Positions 45,801-56,649 of a DNA stretch of 64,000 bases are shown piece after piece. Every line of letters starts with the position of its first letter. Position 1 is the first letter of the stretch. This DNA comes from Asterias amurensis. Its lineage: Eukaryota > Echinodermata > Asteroidea > Forcipulatida > Asteriidae. The stretch is taken from positions 4,417,501-4,481,500 of the forward strand of contig NC_092660.1 of NCBI RefSeq assembly GCF_032118995.1, read 5' to 3'. Under the pieces are notes generated by a model that was given only the letters and a program-made list of their open reading frames with translations, did not search any database and had not been told where the DNA came from. The position numbers and the translations under genes are program-made.

Positions 45801-48800
45801 ATTCAAAATTAAACAATCGGTAACTCGGGGTAAATCTTCATTTTCCCCCGGGGTTTTACAAGGCAAAAGGAAGTCGGATCATAATGAGCTCATTATCTAC
45901 GGGTCAATGAACATCGCTCTTGGAGCCAAGTTTACTTCATTGATATCGCCGTCGGCCGCCCCGCGGTTTGGCAGAGGCTCGGTTAATCCGTAATTGATAC
46001 TGTTAAACAATAGACCAGTGGAGTTTGCGGTCCATTGGTTTCTTTAGAACCAATGAGTACCTGAATGGATCAGAAGAACGTTTATTGGAGCAGCCAGGCA
46101 GCTGTCACTAATCCGATAATCCCTTGCTGACGTAATCCCAAGCACAAATCTTGCCTTTTGTTAAATTGCTCTTTGTATCCGTGGTCACCCAACCACGACC
46201 AAGTTGACCCAGCATGTGCAGACGGATATTCATGATTTATTGTTCGTATGCAAGGCTGTAAATACCCTGTATTACCTCGGGGGGTTCTGAAAAAGCCCCC
46301 GAGTTACCGCTTGTTTAATTTTGAATTCGTCCCTAACAGATCCAATCACCCAAAGTGATTTCCCTCGTATAGCAGAAGAATATGATACGCAAAAAGTACC
46401 AGTTGCTACTCAAACAACATGATTTGCTATTCAATATTGGCATCCAGTGTGCATAAAATAAGTTTGGTCTAAATTTGTTGGGACAAAATCCTGTTAATGT
46501 TTTTATATTGGACTGGTAGAGGTGACTCAATAGTCACTGTGTCATTTTTGTCTGTGATCAATCTAAAGATGAACAAATGAGACAATTTTGGCTTAATCCA
46601 TTGTGTGAGTCGGGAGAAAATAGTGGAAAAAAACAACTGTATGTTTAGTTACTGAACTTTTTACCTGCATTTCACAAAACTTGTTTCAGTGAATGAATTT
46701 TATGTCAGAAAATATCCTTTTGATTTTTCTTTTGGCAAAACTCTGTAAATTTACTTGTTTAAAAAAATAAATCTTTCTAGAAACCCCAGTGCCACACCCA
46801 GAAGAGGTGCAGCAGATTGACTTAGCCCCAACCCTGGCTATCTTCTTGGGACTACCCATTCCTCAGAACAGCTTGGGTCAAGCCATCCCTGCGGTGCTAG
46901 AGGGGAGCCTCTCTCCTCGGGAACAGTTGAGGGCGCTACAGCTGAATAGCTACCAACTGAGTCGGGTGTTGGAACAGAACAAAGATTCGTTTAAATCAGG
47001 TAATATAATTTGTTAGTTTCACCTTACACAAATGTGTGTTAAGCATTACTTTCCGAACTTCTGTTATGTTTTAGAAGAGGATATCAATATACATTATTTT
47101 AAAAGAATAAGATAAGTTTTTGACATACACTCCCACATTAAATTTTATTGGTGATCTTTTGTTGAAATTATGACAGTCTTAAAGGCATTTTTGGGATGAA
47201 AAACTATCTCTTTTTCTTACTTTCAAGGGTATAGTTCAAATCATGTTTTATAATAACAACAGCTTTCCAGTGCTCTTACTAAGTAAGTTTTTATGGTCAT
47301 TGAATACTCTGCCTTTAAGAGAGTTTTTTTCTTTCTCTCATTTCATAGATATTGCTTACTCAATGTATCAGCATGCTTTACGTCTGCATGCCACCTGGCT
47401 GTCACATACAGCTAATAGCTCAACCCACAATGCACAGAGCCTGTTTGACAAAGCGGCTGGGCAGTACCTGAAAGCCATGGGTTCTATGAGGAACAAGGTA
47501 GCTTCATCACTTTCGCGATATGACCTACATGCCATGGGCTGTGGGGTGGTGTTGTTATGGCAGGTATGAAAACAACTTCAGTTCCTTTCAGATTTTCCAA
47601 TAGAAGTGCGTTATGCAAAATAAAAATGGCATTGTCCTTTCAAATATGAAATTCCAGGCCTGGTAACACTTTGTTATGTAGATCGTCTTGTTATATATTG
47701 TTCTTATAAGAAGTAGATTGAGAATTGAGTGTTGCCTTTTAAATATTGTACACAAATTTGTTTATTTGTGTATGTATTCTGTTACGCATAACAATTCTGT
47801 TATTATTACAATTCTAAACAGCAATGTAGATAATACAAAATGGTTTTACAGAAACTAAATACACATTGTTACTCCACAATGCAATGCCTCACATCTGCAA
47901 CTTAGAAAATGAAGTATTTCTGAAATGAATCTTATTAAAAATCTGTGCCGTTGCTAATCAATGTCTCACCTTTTTTCTTTGAAGGTTCTATTCCTGCTTT
48001 GCTACAGCGCTTCCTCACTTGGCACTTCACTGACCCCTGACCTCAAGCCTTCACTCTTGCTTCTGATTGGCTGTTGCCTAGCAGCGGGAATAACCCAGAT
48101 TGCACTATGCACAGCAGCGGGTGGGGAGACCAGTGAACTGCTCTGCATACCAACCATTGGGGCCGGAACGCTACCATTACTTCTTACAGTGACAGGGGGA
48201 TCACTGGCGGCCATTTTGGTATCAACTGGCGGCGGTCTTAAATGGCGTCAGACGATTAAAAAAAATGTAAGTTGTTGATGACAAAAACATTTCAAAATCA
48301 AGACAGATGTTTCACTATCGGTGTAATTTTTACAAAATGTCCGAGGATCAATCTTGAAAAATATACCTACACCTCCCAGCAAAGGGGACCAGGGGTGGAT
48401 TTCACAAAGGTAGTCCTAACTTAGGACTATAGTCCTAGGCAATGCTAAGAGATAGGACTGGTCCTAAGTTAGGACCAGTAACTCATCCTAACTTAGGACT
48501 GGTCCTATCTCTTAGCATTGCCTAGGACTAGTCCTAAGTTAGGACTACCTTTGTGAAATCCTCCCCATATTCTTTTGGGGGTTTATGTCATCAAGTATAG
48601 ATCAAGTTGGAAGTCAACAACCCCAGGTCAGAATTAGGCAACACTGTACCCCTTTTACTATTGGGCTCTCAAATCTGTCTAATAGACAACAATTAAAGAC
48701 CTACAAAATAATAATGAGGCCAACGCTCCGTTTTCCCCTTCTTTAGTTGGGTGCACCCTTTAGGGTTTTTCATACTTGAGTGATTTTTACATCCAAGTGT

Positions 48801-51800
48801 TTCTTTCTTGTTTTTCTTAAAGTTTCAGAGCCTGTCATGGTGTGAGATTTTCCTATTAATAGGAACAGTGTCCCATACCCTAACATTTACTGCTAGCAGC
48901 TTCATTGAGGAAGAGCATCAAACATGGTACTTCCTAACTCTCACTCTCCTACTGGCCGTCTTCATCTATGTAACAAGCGCTGCTATTGGTCAGTCCGTGG
49001 ACAAGATGGCCGCAAGGGTTGCTATGGCGGTGGCAGCAACTCTTGTTATTTGTCGGTTGCTGAGGGCGTGGAATCAGACCGGGATGAAGTGGGCGGATAG
49101 GCCGGACATTGGAGATTGGTTTGTCAGGTAAATTCATTTTAACTTAATAAATAATAATAAAAAAATGGTTCTTAAATAGGGCAACTTCTAGTAGCTAGAT
49201 CAGGCACGATGTATGGTCTTCTGAAAAAGGTGGGAATTTTTTGCTCAAAGTACAAAGTACAAAGACTTCTTCCCTACATATCATGTACACATGGCGTAGA
49301 CTCTAATTGACTTTTCAGGCCCTCTTAATCCTTATTTTTCAGTTTAAAGACAGTGGACACTATTGGTAATTGTCAAAGACTAGCCTTCACAGTTGGTGTA
49401 TCTCAACATATGTATGAAATAACAAACCTGATTTTTGGGGTTGAACAAAGAATTGACTAGAGTGGGATTCGAACCAACGACCTCTGGATTAACGTGCTGG
49501 CGCTCTACCAACTGAGCTATCTAGCCATATATTGGCGGTGTCCCTATTTTGTCAATATCTTTGTTCGGGGTTGCCAGTCAGAAGCCATACAACCGTTAAC
49601 TGCCGTGTAGCCAGGGATCACACCCAAATTACGATACAACCTGGGAAGCGGCAGCCAGGGGATCACCCTAATGGGATGCGACTTTTTGTTTCAGATATCA
49701 ATATAAACCACAAGGTAAACTTTCCCTTGTGGTTTATATTGATATAAATAACAAACCTGTGAAAATTTGAGCTCAATCGGTCATCGAACTTGCGAGATAA
49801 TAATGAAAGAAAAAACCACCCTTGTCACACGAATTTGTGTGCTTTCTGATGCTTGATTTCGAGACCTCAAATTCTAAACTTGAGGTCTCGAAATCAAATT
49901 CGTGGAAAATTACCTCTTTCTCGAAAACTACACGTCACTTCAGAGGGAGCCAATTCTTACAATGTTTTATACCATCTATCTCTCCCCATTACTTGTAATC
50001 AAGAAAGGTTTTATGATGATAAATATTTTGAGTAATTACCAATAGTGTCCACTGCCTTTAAGAGAAGTGATCATGGTCAAGTGCCTTCCTCAAGGACACA
50101 AGGGTCATGATCAGAATTCAAACCTACACTCCGATGACTGCTCGGCCAAGACACACCACAAACTAACACCCAAACTATTCCTATTTATTGGTAAAACATG
50201 TGCATATCAAAATTAATTTTAAAGGGTGGCTGCAGTGTTTTTTTTATTCATTTAAAGGAACACGTTGCCTTGGATCGGTCGAGTTGGTCTTTGAAAAGCG
50301 TTCTATAACCGTTTGTTATAAAATTGGTATGGTTAGAAAGATGTTGTAATAGTAGAATACAATGATCTACACAAATATGCCTCGAAGTTGCGTGGTTTTC
50401 GTGTTACCTCGTCGACAAACACGGTCAGCCATTTAAGGGGGTCAAAAACTTGACTCCCATAAATGGCCGACCGTGTTAGTCCGCGACGTAAAATGAAAAC
50501 CATACAATGTTGAGTGCTACTTGTGTGGATCATTGTATTCTACTTTTACAACATCTTTCTAACCATATGCATTTCATAACAAACGGTTTCAAACGCTTTT
50601 CATATAGACCAACTCGTCCGATCCAAGGCAACGTGTTCCTTTAAACGATTAACCATGACTTTTTAAACCTAAAATATTTTTTAAAATTGTTTATTAAATG
50701 TGCAAGTATTTTAAAAATGGTTTTCAAGAGATTAAACGTTTGCATAAACGTGACATCATGTCGGTAACCCGAGTCGTTGGGCCCCCTGGCTGTGTGCATA
50801 TAGAGACGTGTGCACTGTGTGGCCTGGTACCTAGGCGCGTGTAGTTAGGGACCAGACTCTTTTTGCCGAAGATATGTTTGAATTCCCGACGTGACGTCGA
50901 TGGTAGGGGCTGTAACAATCCACAAAAGGGTCATTACGCAAGTCAGATATGTTGGGAAACAAAACACATTTATTGATGTTCAATACATATATCAGAAATA
51001 AATGACAGCAAAATTAACTGTTTTATTTTAGTTCACTGCAGCATCCCTTTAAATTGAATATCATAATCACTGCGAAAACATAATCTTGTTATTTCGTAGA
51101 CCAGAGAACAAGACGAGTCTTTCCATCTTGACTATGGCTAGTTTCATGATCATATACATCCTACGCTGCTTCAAAAGACCAAACTATAGACTTCTAGTAG
51201 CTCTGGTTGGGGCTTATCTCTACCGCTATGCAACAGGATCTGTGGACTTGCCAGTGTCACTGCCAACTTCTCAAAAGTAAGCATTCTTGTAGCATACTTA
51301 AACACCAACAGTAAATCTTTTGCATTGAAGTCGTCCAGCCACCATCTTAGTGGTAACTCGATGATGAAAAAATGGAATTGTACAGATTTGTACGCGTGGT
51401 GGCTCAGAGGAATTTACCAAGAAACCAATGTCCTTTTGACATCATATGCATAAGGTTTATTAAAAGGTTTACATATTCAGCATTTTATAAATCACATAAG
51501 TTGATCACATTTAGTATTGATTTGTTTGTCCACAGCATTTAATGAAAATATCACTCAGCACTAATGCTTGAATTAAAATAAAAACCCAGCAATAATAACT
51601 AGTTCAAGAGACTTAGAATGGTACCATTCTAGATACTGTCATTATAAATGTTATGTTATTATTATTATTTCACAATAACGTCTCAATGCACTTTTCACTA
51701 GTGCCTGGATATCAGACAAAGTGTCTGCTGTGTGTTTTGAAGTTCTACATATTCATCCGTTTTTTTTTTTTAATTTCTTGGTCTGTTCTTTTTCTAAGTC

Positions 51801-54800
51801 TTCTAAAACCTTATTTTATGATAACCTGTGAAAAAAGCCTCTCCTGGGAACCTGTATTGTGAATTTCCGTCTTGTTTCTAAGAACAGATATAACATTTCT
51901 GCAATATGTTTGCTATTTTGTTTGCAGAGGACTCCATGAAGCAAGGCTGGTGTACCTTTTGCTGTTTGTCTCCTTGGCAAGAGTTTCTCTGAGTTATGGA
52001 AGGCAATTTTACATCTCCCATAACAAGAGTCCAAACCAAGAAAATAGTCACAAAAACTCCCGCAAATCGGACATGAAAACGGCAGATGTGTTTCGCTTTG
52101 GACAAGTTTTTGATGAACTATACGACATTCACATTATGTTGGTGGCGCTGTTGCTGAGACCTCACAATAGCGCTGTGGCAGCCATGTTAGTTGTGCTTCA
52201 GTATTGCATTGTGGGAGTAGTGTTACCATGGTTACAGATGAGAGCATGGGCAGTGGCCCTGGTGCATGTATGGATGGGACAGGCTTCTTTCTTTGCTCAG
52301 GTTTGTTGAGTTTCTTTTTCTTTTAAAGGGTCTATGTACTTTTTGTAGGACAAAAAACACAATTTCCACAGATTTACACTCAACTTAAAGAAGATAATTA
52401 TAGTAGAAAGCTTCCCTGAAAATATTACTTGCTGAGGTGCTGTAGTTTTTGAGAAATGAATAAAACAATGTCATGAAAATAATTTTCTATTTTAGCATGT
52501 AAAAACGTATTTTTGTGGCATTTTTTTTACCTCATTTCTCAAAAACTACAGCACCTCAGCAACCAATATTTTCAGGTACACTTTTTGCTATCATTATCTT
52601 CAAACGGTGTAAGTTTAATGTAAATCTGTGGACATTGTGTTTTGTGTTACAAAAAGTACCAAAATCCTTTAAAGTATGATAAAATTTCACTTTAAGATAA
52701 AGCGACAAAAGGTCATCAAACCATTACTCACAGTGCTTGGTAGACATTGTGTTGCAAACGTAAGCCTGCATTGTTGGAGGCACTTGAGACTAATGGTAAC
52801 TACTGGTAACTACTCAAAACAAATAACTGACTTTGTAACTATCAATGGAGAGCTGTTGATAGTAAAAAAAACATTGTAGGAAACGACTCCCTCTGAAGTA
52901 ACAAAGTTTTTTAGAAGGAGGTAATTTCTTACTAAAAAAGTTTGAATTTGAAAAAGACTTCAAGCCTGAAAGCACACAAATTTGTGTAAAATCACTGAAA
53001 ATCCAGAGCAATGTCTACGCAGGAAGAATTATCTGCAATTGGAATACACATTTCTGATAGACTTTACTTTCAGTAAAGCTTCTTAGAATCAAATTTGTAG
53101 AGATACAAACTGAAAAAAAAAATTCTGCATGACTTCAAACCCGAATGTTTCTCAAAATCCTTTATACTATCGAAAGTTGCTGAACTTCTAACCAGGTACA
53201 TATTCATTGCCATTCATTTTAAAGCCATTATACACTTTCGGTAAACGGTATTGTCCAAGTCCCACACTTCGTGTATCACAACTTCTATATAAAATAACAA
53301 ACCTGTGAACATTTAGGCTCAATCGGTCATCGGAGTCGGGAGAAAATAACGGAAAAACCCACTCTCGTTTCCGCGCCTTTCGCCGTGTCATGACATGTGT
53401 CTAAAATAAATCCGTAATTCTCGCTATCGAGAATTGATATTGTTTTACCGTGTTCTCAAAAAGTAAAGCGTTTCATGGACTAATATTTCAAGAGAAGTCT
53501 TTCACCATTACCTTCTGTAAACCCTGTAAATTATTTGTAAATCTGTGAACTTTTTTTTTTTCTGTACCGAAAGTGTATAATGGTTTTAAGAGTGATTACC
53601 TTTAATGTACTATTTCTTGTAAAAAAGGGAGTATTATTATTATAATGATAAGATTAGCTTCCGACACCTGTGATAAATCAACTTCATCATCACTCCAAAC
53701 TTCCAGTTTCATTTCGTTTAATTCCCATATCTACACTTTAAAGACCGCAGACACTATTGTTAATTGTCAAAGACCAGTCTTCTTACTTTGTGTATATCAA
53801 CATATGCATAAAATAACAAACCTGTGAAAATTTGAGCTCGATTGGTCGTCGGAGTTACGAGATAAGTATGAAAGAAAAAACACCCTTGTAACACAAAGTT
53901 GTGTGCTTTTAGATGCTTGATTTCGAGACCTCAAATTCTAAACTTGAGGCCTCAAAATCAAATTCGTGGAAAATTTGTTCGTTCTCGAAAACTATGTCAC
54001 TTCAGAGGGAGCCGTTTTTCACAATGTTTTATACTATCAACCTCTCCCCATTACTCGTTACCAAGTAAGGTTTTATGCTAATAATTATTTACCAATTACC
54101 AATAGTGTCCACTGCCTTTAACCACACAGGGTAATTCCAATAGTATTGCAACAGTGGATATATCAGCCGGGTACGTTGGTATGAGCTCATATGTACACTC
54201 TGTGGCTGGTTTGTTAACGTGTATCTCAACCTATGCTGGTCCTATACTATGGATGCTTAGTCTATTTGCCTATACAGCTAAACACCATTCACAAAGGTAA
54301 GCACAAAGTAAACCACTTCTTTGAGTTATAAAGAAAAAAGTGTTAACCAAAAATATTTTGTTTAACAAGCTGGTGCTATACCAACTGAGTCATTAAGCCA
54401 AGACATGACAAAGACACGTGTTTAACACAGGTCTGTAAGCACAAAAAAACTTGCTAAGCACAGACAAATATTGCTTAGCAGAAACTGGTTACCAGTCAAA
54501 AGTTCATAAAGTTTACACTGTTGTGACTGGTGACCCCCTCATTTTTGCTTAGCACAGAAATTTGCTCAGCGGTCTTTTCTGCTCAACAGTGCTATAAAAT
54601 TGGGCCCTTGTCACACGAGGCAACTTTTGCAGGCAACTTGGAGGCAATCTATGTGATGATTATACAGAAATGAACGGTGCACTAAAGGGTTATACCTCTA
54701 GACGATGATCAGAGCATACTGATCGAAACATTGAGTTGACACCAACGGTTCTTTTTAGAACCACCCAAACTCACCCCCAACTCAGATTAACATTACATGG

Positions 54801-55442
54801 TGCTACCGCAAACATTGCTATATCGTATTTCAAAAGTTTCAAATCCTACTACATGTATAAGAAGACGATCAGAGCATACAGATCGAAACGTCGAGTTGAA
54901 ACCATCGGTTCTTTTCAGAACCACCCCAACTCATTAGAGATAGTCATTACATGGTGTTACCGCAAACCTTTCTATATCGTATTTCCACCATGCAAAGTTT
55001 CAAATCCTACTATAAGAAGACGATCAGAGCATACTGATCGAAACGTTGAGTTGAAACCAATGGTTCTTTTTAGAACCACCCCAACTCAGATCTTATCATT
55101 ACATGTTTACCGCAAACCTTTCCAGGTATTTCCACCATGATAAGTTTCAAATCCTACTAAAGGATTAATGTTTCATATTCTTAATCTTTTCTGTTCAGAT
55201 ATAATTCTGCCATACTGGAAGTCACCCACACACTAGCCTTGACTCGAGCCCTACCTCTAGCCTTTTACACTGTGCTAGTCTCTTTCCAGCGGTATCATCT
55301 ATTCGTCTGGAGTGTATTTTCACCTAAGCTACTCTATGACACAATGCATACATATGTAGTTACTGCAGGCATTGCAGTGTTGTTGGTGCATTTGGGAATT
55401 ATAAAGTGGTTAATGCATCACAGGATGAGCAAGACTTTATAA
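42679..55442 (+). CDS. PIGO: PIGO (GPI ethanolamine phosphate transferase 3), complete coding region in 13 exons
   Basis: ER membrane enzyme that, with PIGF, adds phosphoethanolamine to the third mannose of the GPI precursor; this is the group later linked to protein. The 13 exons join in phase to 969 aa (human 1089). An N-terminal signal-anchor (about residues 8-26) is followed by a luminal alkaline-phosphatase-type domain: LIDALRADF (Asp83), TVTMPRIK (probable nucleophile Thr124), GDDTW, HYLGLDHIGH (Asp228, His232) and CGDHGM (Asp277, His278). All metal-ligand motifs are intact. From exon 7 on the protein is a multispan hydrophobic region, ending SPKLLYDTMHTYV and WLMHHRMSKTL. It is divergently arranged with KRI1 across a 964-bp gap. 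Family assignment is very secure. Confidence 0.95.
43510..43700 (+). CDS. PIGO: PIGO coding exon 2
   Basis: Encodes RPVFGRLVIILIDALRADFI (metal-ligand Asp) and HPPTVTMPRIK (nucleophile Thr). ACAG acceptor, GTGAGA donor. Confidence 0.96.
43927..44136 (+). CDS. PIGO: PIGO coding exon 3
   Basis: Encodes ALTSGTIPGFIDIVLNLDSS, AEDNLISQMH and FFYGDDTWMRLFPGHF; human ALTTGSLPTFIDAG, FMGDDTWKDLFPGAF. CAG acceptor, GTAATA donor; the open frame runs on past the donor. Confidence 0.96.
44260..44335 (-). mobile_element. tRNA-like SINE head (PIGO intron 3)
   Basis: Minus strand GGTGGTCTAGTTGGTATGAC..GTAGGTTCGAATCCCACCC; arms do not pair as a functional tRNA. A similar element is at 28030-28110. Confidence 0.6.
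44710..44898 (+). CDS. PIGO: PIGO coding exon 4
   Basis: Encodes VDNNVTRHVQPAL, WDVLILHYLGLDHIGHLGGP and KLLEMDGVIRNIHQALIEQ; human [20 protein letters not shown]. CAG acceptor, GTAAAG donor. Confidence 0.96.
45222..45600 (-). mobile_element. SINE directly upstream of PIGO exon 5
   Basis: TTTATATAGCGCTTTATCAC tail and CACACTCTGCTTATCAGAAA head remnant; ends about 15 bp before the exon 5 acceptor. Confidence 0.65.
45615..45756 (+). CDS. PIGO: PIGO coding exon 5
   Basis: Encodes DKSLSLPSLIVLCGDHGMSD, GSHGGASASETITPLVFIS; human [20 protein letters not shown]. The TCAG acceptor lies directly downstream of a SINE. Confidence 0.95.
46781..46999 (+). CDS. PIGO: PIGO coding exon 6
   Basis: Encodes ETPVPHPEEVQQIDLAPTLA, IFLGLPIPQNSLGQAIPAVL and LQLNSYQLSRVLEQ; human [20 protein letters not shown]. 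CTAG acceptor, GTAATA donor. Confidence 0.95.
47349..47563 (+). CDS. PIGO: PIGO coding exon 7
   Basis: Encodes SQSLF-like luminal linker (AQSLFDKAAGQYLKAMG) and starts the membrane region (AMGCGVVLLWQ). ATAG acceptor, GTATG donor. Confidence 0.9.
47985..48266 (+). CDS. PIGO: PIGO coding exon 8
   Basis: 94 codons, hydrophobic: VLFLLCYSASSLG, LKPSLLLLIGCCLAAGITQI and GAGTLPLLLTVTGGSLAAIL; several transmembrane helices. GAAG acceptor, GTAAGT donor. Confidence 0.9.
48397..48562. mobile_element. Near-perfect palindrome, element I (PIGO intron 8)
   Basis: GGATTTCACAAAGGTAGTCC at the left is the exact inverse of the right end, with TCCTAACTTAGGAC repeats through both ~75-bp arms. Confidence 0.9.
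48823..49127 (+). CDS. PIGO: PIGO coding exon 9
   Basis: Encodes SWCEIFLLIGTVSHTLTFTA, SSFIEEEHQTWYFLTLTLLL and VAATLVICRLLRAWNQTGMK; human [20 protein letters not shown]. AAAG acceptor, GTAAA donor. Confidence 0.92.
49343..50061 (+). mobile_element. MITE family A, copy 14, interrupted by element T
   Basis: TTTAAAGACAGTGGACAC at 49343 and TGTCCACTGCCTTTAA at 50061, with a 315-bp insertion at 49431-49745. Confidence 0.93.
49431..49745 (-). mobile_element. Element T: tRNA-like retroelement with terminal hairpin, 14-bp target duplication
   Basis: Flanked by AAATAACAAACCTG at 49417-49430 and 49746-49759. The minus strand begins with a hairpin (ACCACAAGGG..CCTTGTGGT), has a body, and ends with a tRNA-like part (AGCTCAGTTGGTAGAGCGCC..GGTTCGAATCCCAC). 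Confidence 0.88.
50251..50645. mobile_element. MITE family E, copy 1: long hairpin (PIGO intron 9)
   Basis: TTTAAAGGAACACGTTGCCT to GGCAACGTGTTCCTTTAA; arms of ~130 bp (ACAATGATC / GATCATTGT) and an inner TGGCCGACCGTG palindrome. Confidence 0.93.
51100..51276 (+). CDS. PIGO: PIGO coding exon 10
   Basis: Encodes PENKTSLSILTMASFMIIYI and NYRLLVALVGAYLYRYATG. GTAG acceptor, GTAAGC donor; phase joins exons 9 and 11. Confidence 0.88.
51928..52300 (+). CDS. PIGO: PIGO coding exon 11
   Basis: Encodes GLHEARLVYLLLFVSLARVS, FGQVFDELYDIHIMLVALLL, VVLQYCIVGVVLPWLQMRAW and WMGQASFFAQ: membrane helices with a hydrophilic loop. GCAG acceptor, GTTTG donor. Confidence 0.9.
52323..52672. mobile_element. MITE family M, full palindromic copy (PIGO intron 11)
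   Basis: TTAAAGGGTCTATGTACTTT to AAAGTACCAAAATCCTTTAA; GAGGTGCTGTAGTTTTTGAG and its inverse in the arms. Confidence 0.9.
53219..53589 (+). mobile_element. MITE family D, copy 2 (PIGO intron 11)
   Basis: TTAAAGCCATTATACACTTT to AAAGTGTATAATGGTTTTAA. Confidence 0.92.
53737..54121 (+). mobile_element. MITE family A, copy 15, abutting PIGO exon 12
   Basis: TTTAAAGACCGCAGACAC to TGTCCACTGCCTTTAA; ends 8 bp before exon 12. Confidence 0.93.
54130..54296 (+). CDS. PIGO: PIGO coding exon 12
   Basis: Encodes GNSNSIATVDISAGYVGMSS, VAGLLTCISTYAGPILWMLS and AYTAKHHSQ. GNSN.ATVDISAG is a family hallmark. Its 3' splice-site region begins at the end of a MITE (53737-54121) only 8 nt upstream. Confidence 0.92.
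54430..54607. mobile_element. Foldback element B-like copy (PIGO intron 12)
   Basis: GCTAAGCACAGACAAATATTG..GCTATAAAATTGGGCCC, similar to 2420-2552 and 26224-26387. Confidence 0.65.
54698..55160 (+). repeat. Three tandem ~155-160-bp units with hammerhead-like hairpin (PIGO intron 12)
   Basis: Each unit has GATCAG-AGCATA-CTGATC then GAAAC (GAAA at 54725, 54885, 55040), a GGTTCT/AGAACC hairpin, ACATGGTG..ACCGCAAAC, and ends GTTTCAAATCCTACT. Confidence 0.9.
55199..55442 (+). CDS. PIGO: PIGO coding exon 13 (C-terminus)
   Basis: Encodes YNSAILEVTHTLALTRALPL, YHLFVWSVFSPKLLYDTMHT and WLMHHRMSKTL then TAA; human [20 protein letters not shown]. TTCAG acceptor. Confidence 0.94.
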
Positions 55443-56027
55443 CAACAGAGGCACTGGTCCTTGCCTTGGTGCCCCTCAAATGTTCCACTAGAGGTTTACA
55501 ATTTTCCTCATATAGGGGCCCTGAATTGCCCCATCACAACGAACTTGTTCGCACTACGTTCTGGAAAAATGTAGTCAAACGGACTTTAAACGGTATGCAA
55601 ACGCAGTGAACGTAATAGCAACTTTTTACGGTCTGTATATAAACTTCATGGGTGGGCTCGGACGGGTTTGATCCAGGAGAGGTGCTTCAGAACTTTAAGC
55701 ATGCCCAAGATTTTTGGGCGTCCATCTCGTCTGGCAGTTTGACAGAGTGAAAAAGTACGAGGACGTACTACGAACGTAATTGCCGTACTTGGATTGTACT
55801 AGGTACTAGACGACGTGGTGTGTTTGTGCATTAATTGGATGCATGTGTGCCACAGACACCGAGTCCGTTCGAAGCACGTTCGAAGCACGTTCGAAGCACG
55901 TTCATCCTGTTCACAGACATACCCAACTCTCATTCTAAATACATAACTTTGACCAGAATTTAACTAACTAGGGTCACTCTCTAGACATTGTCCGGCCAAA
56001 GCTATCTGTTCCAGCCAGACAACAACC

Positions 56028-56396
56028 TTAATGCCATTATACACTTTCGGAACAGAAACAAAACAAAAAAGTTCACAGATTTACAAATAACTTACAGGGT
56101 TTACAGAAGGTAATAGTAAAAGACTTCTCTTGAAATAACATTCCATAAAATGCTTTACTTTTTGAGAAAACATTGAAACAATTCTCGACATCGAGAATTA
56201 CGGATTTATAGTAAACACATGTCATGACATGGCGAAACGTGCAAAAACAAGAGTGGGATTTCTCGTTATTTTCTCCCGACTCTGATGACCGATTGAGACT
56301 AAATTTTCACAGGTTTGTTATTTTATATATAAGTTGTGATACACGAAGTGTGGCTCTTTGGACAATACTGTTACCGTAAGTGCCCAATGGCTTTAA
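56028..56396 (-). mobile_element. MITE family D, copy 3
   Basis: TTAATGCCATTATACACTTT at the left, CCAATGGCTTTAA at the right; internal TTCTCGACATCGAGAA palindrome. Confidence 0.9.
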
Positions 56397-56649
56397 GATT
56401 TGTTTTAGGACGTGTTTAGATGTTTTGAGAACTAGTTCGGTGTGAATGAAACTTTACAAAGGAGAGTTGCATGGTGCAGCTCAAAAGCAAAGTTGCTCAT
56501 AAAGATGACATTTCTCAGGAACTTTCTATTACGGATTTTCTGTTTTGACTTTTTATTGTGCAGTATTTAGAAAATACAGGTTGATGTTTCTGTCACTCAG
56601 TTGTATCAGAATTTATCAAATGAAATCTAACAAAATATCATCATTTATA

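Noticed and set aside
54736-55140. 134-aa plus-strand open reading frame with repeated peptides
   Set aside because: The repeats are the three tandem ribozyme-like units; the frame is accidental and lies in PIGO intron 12.
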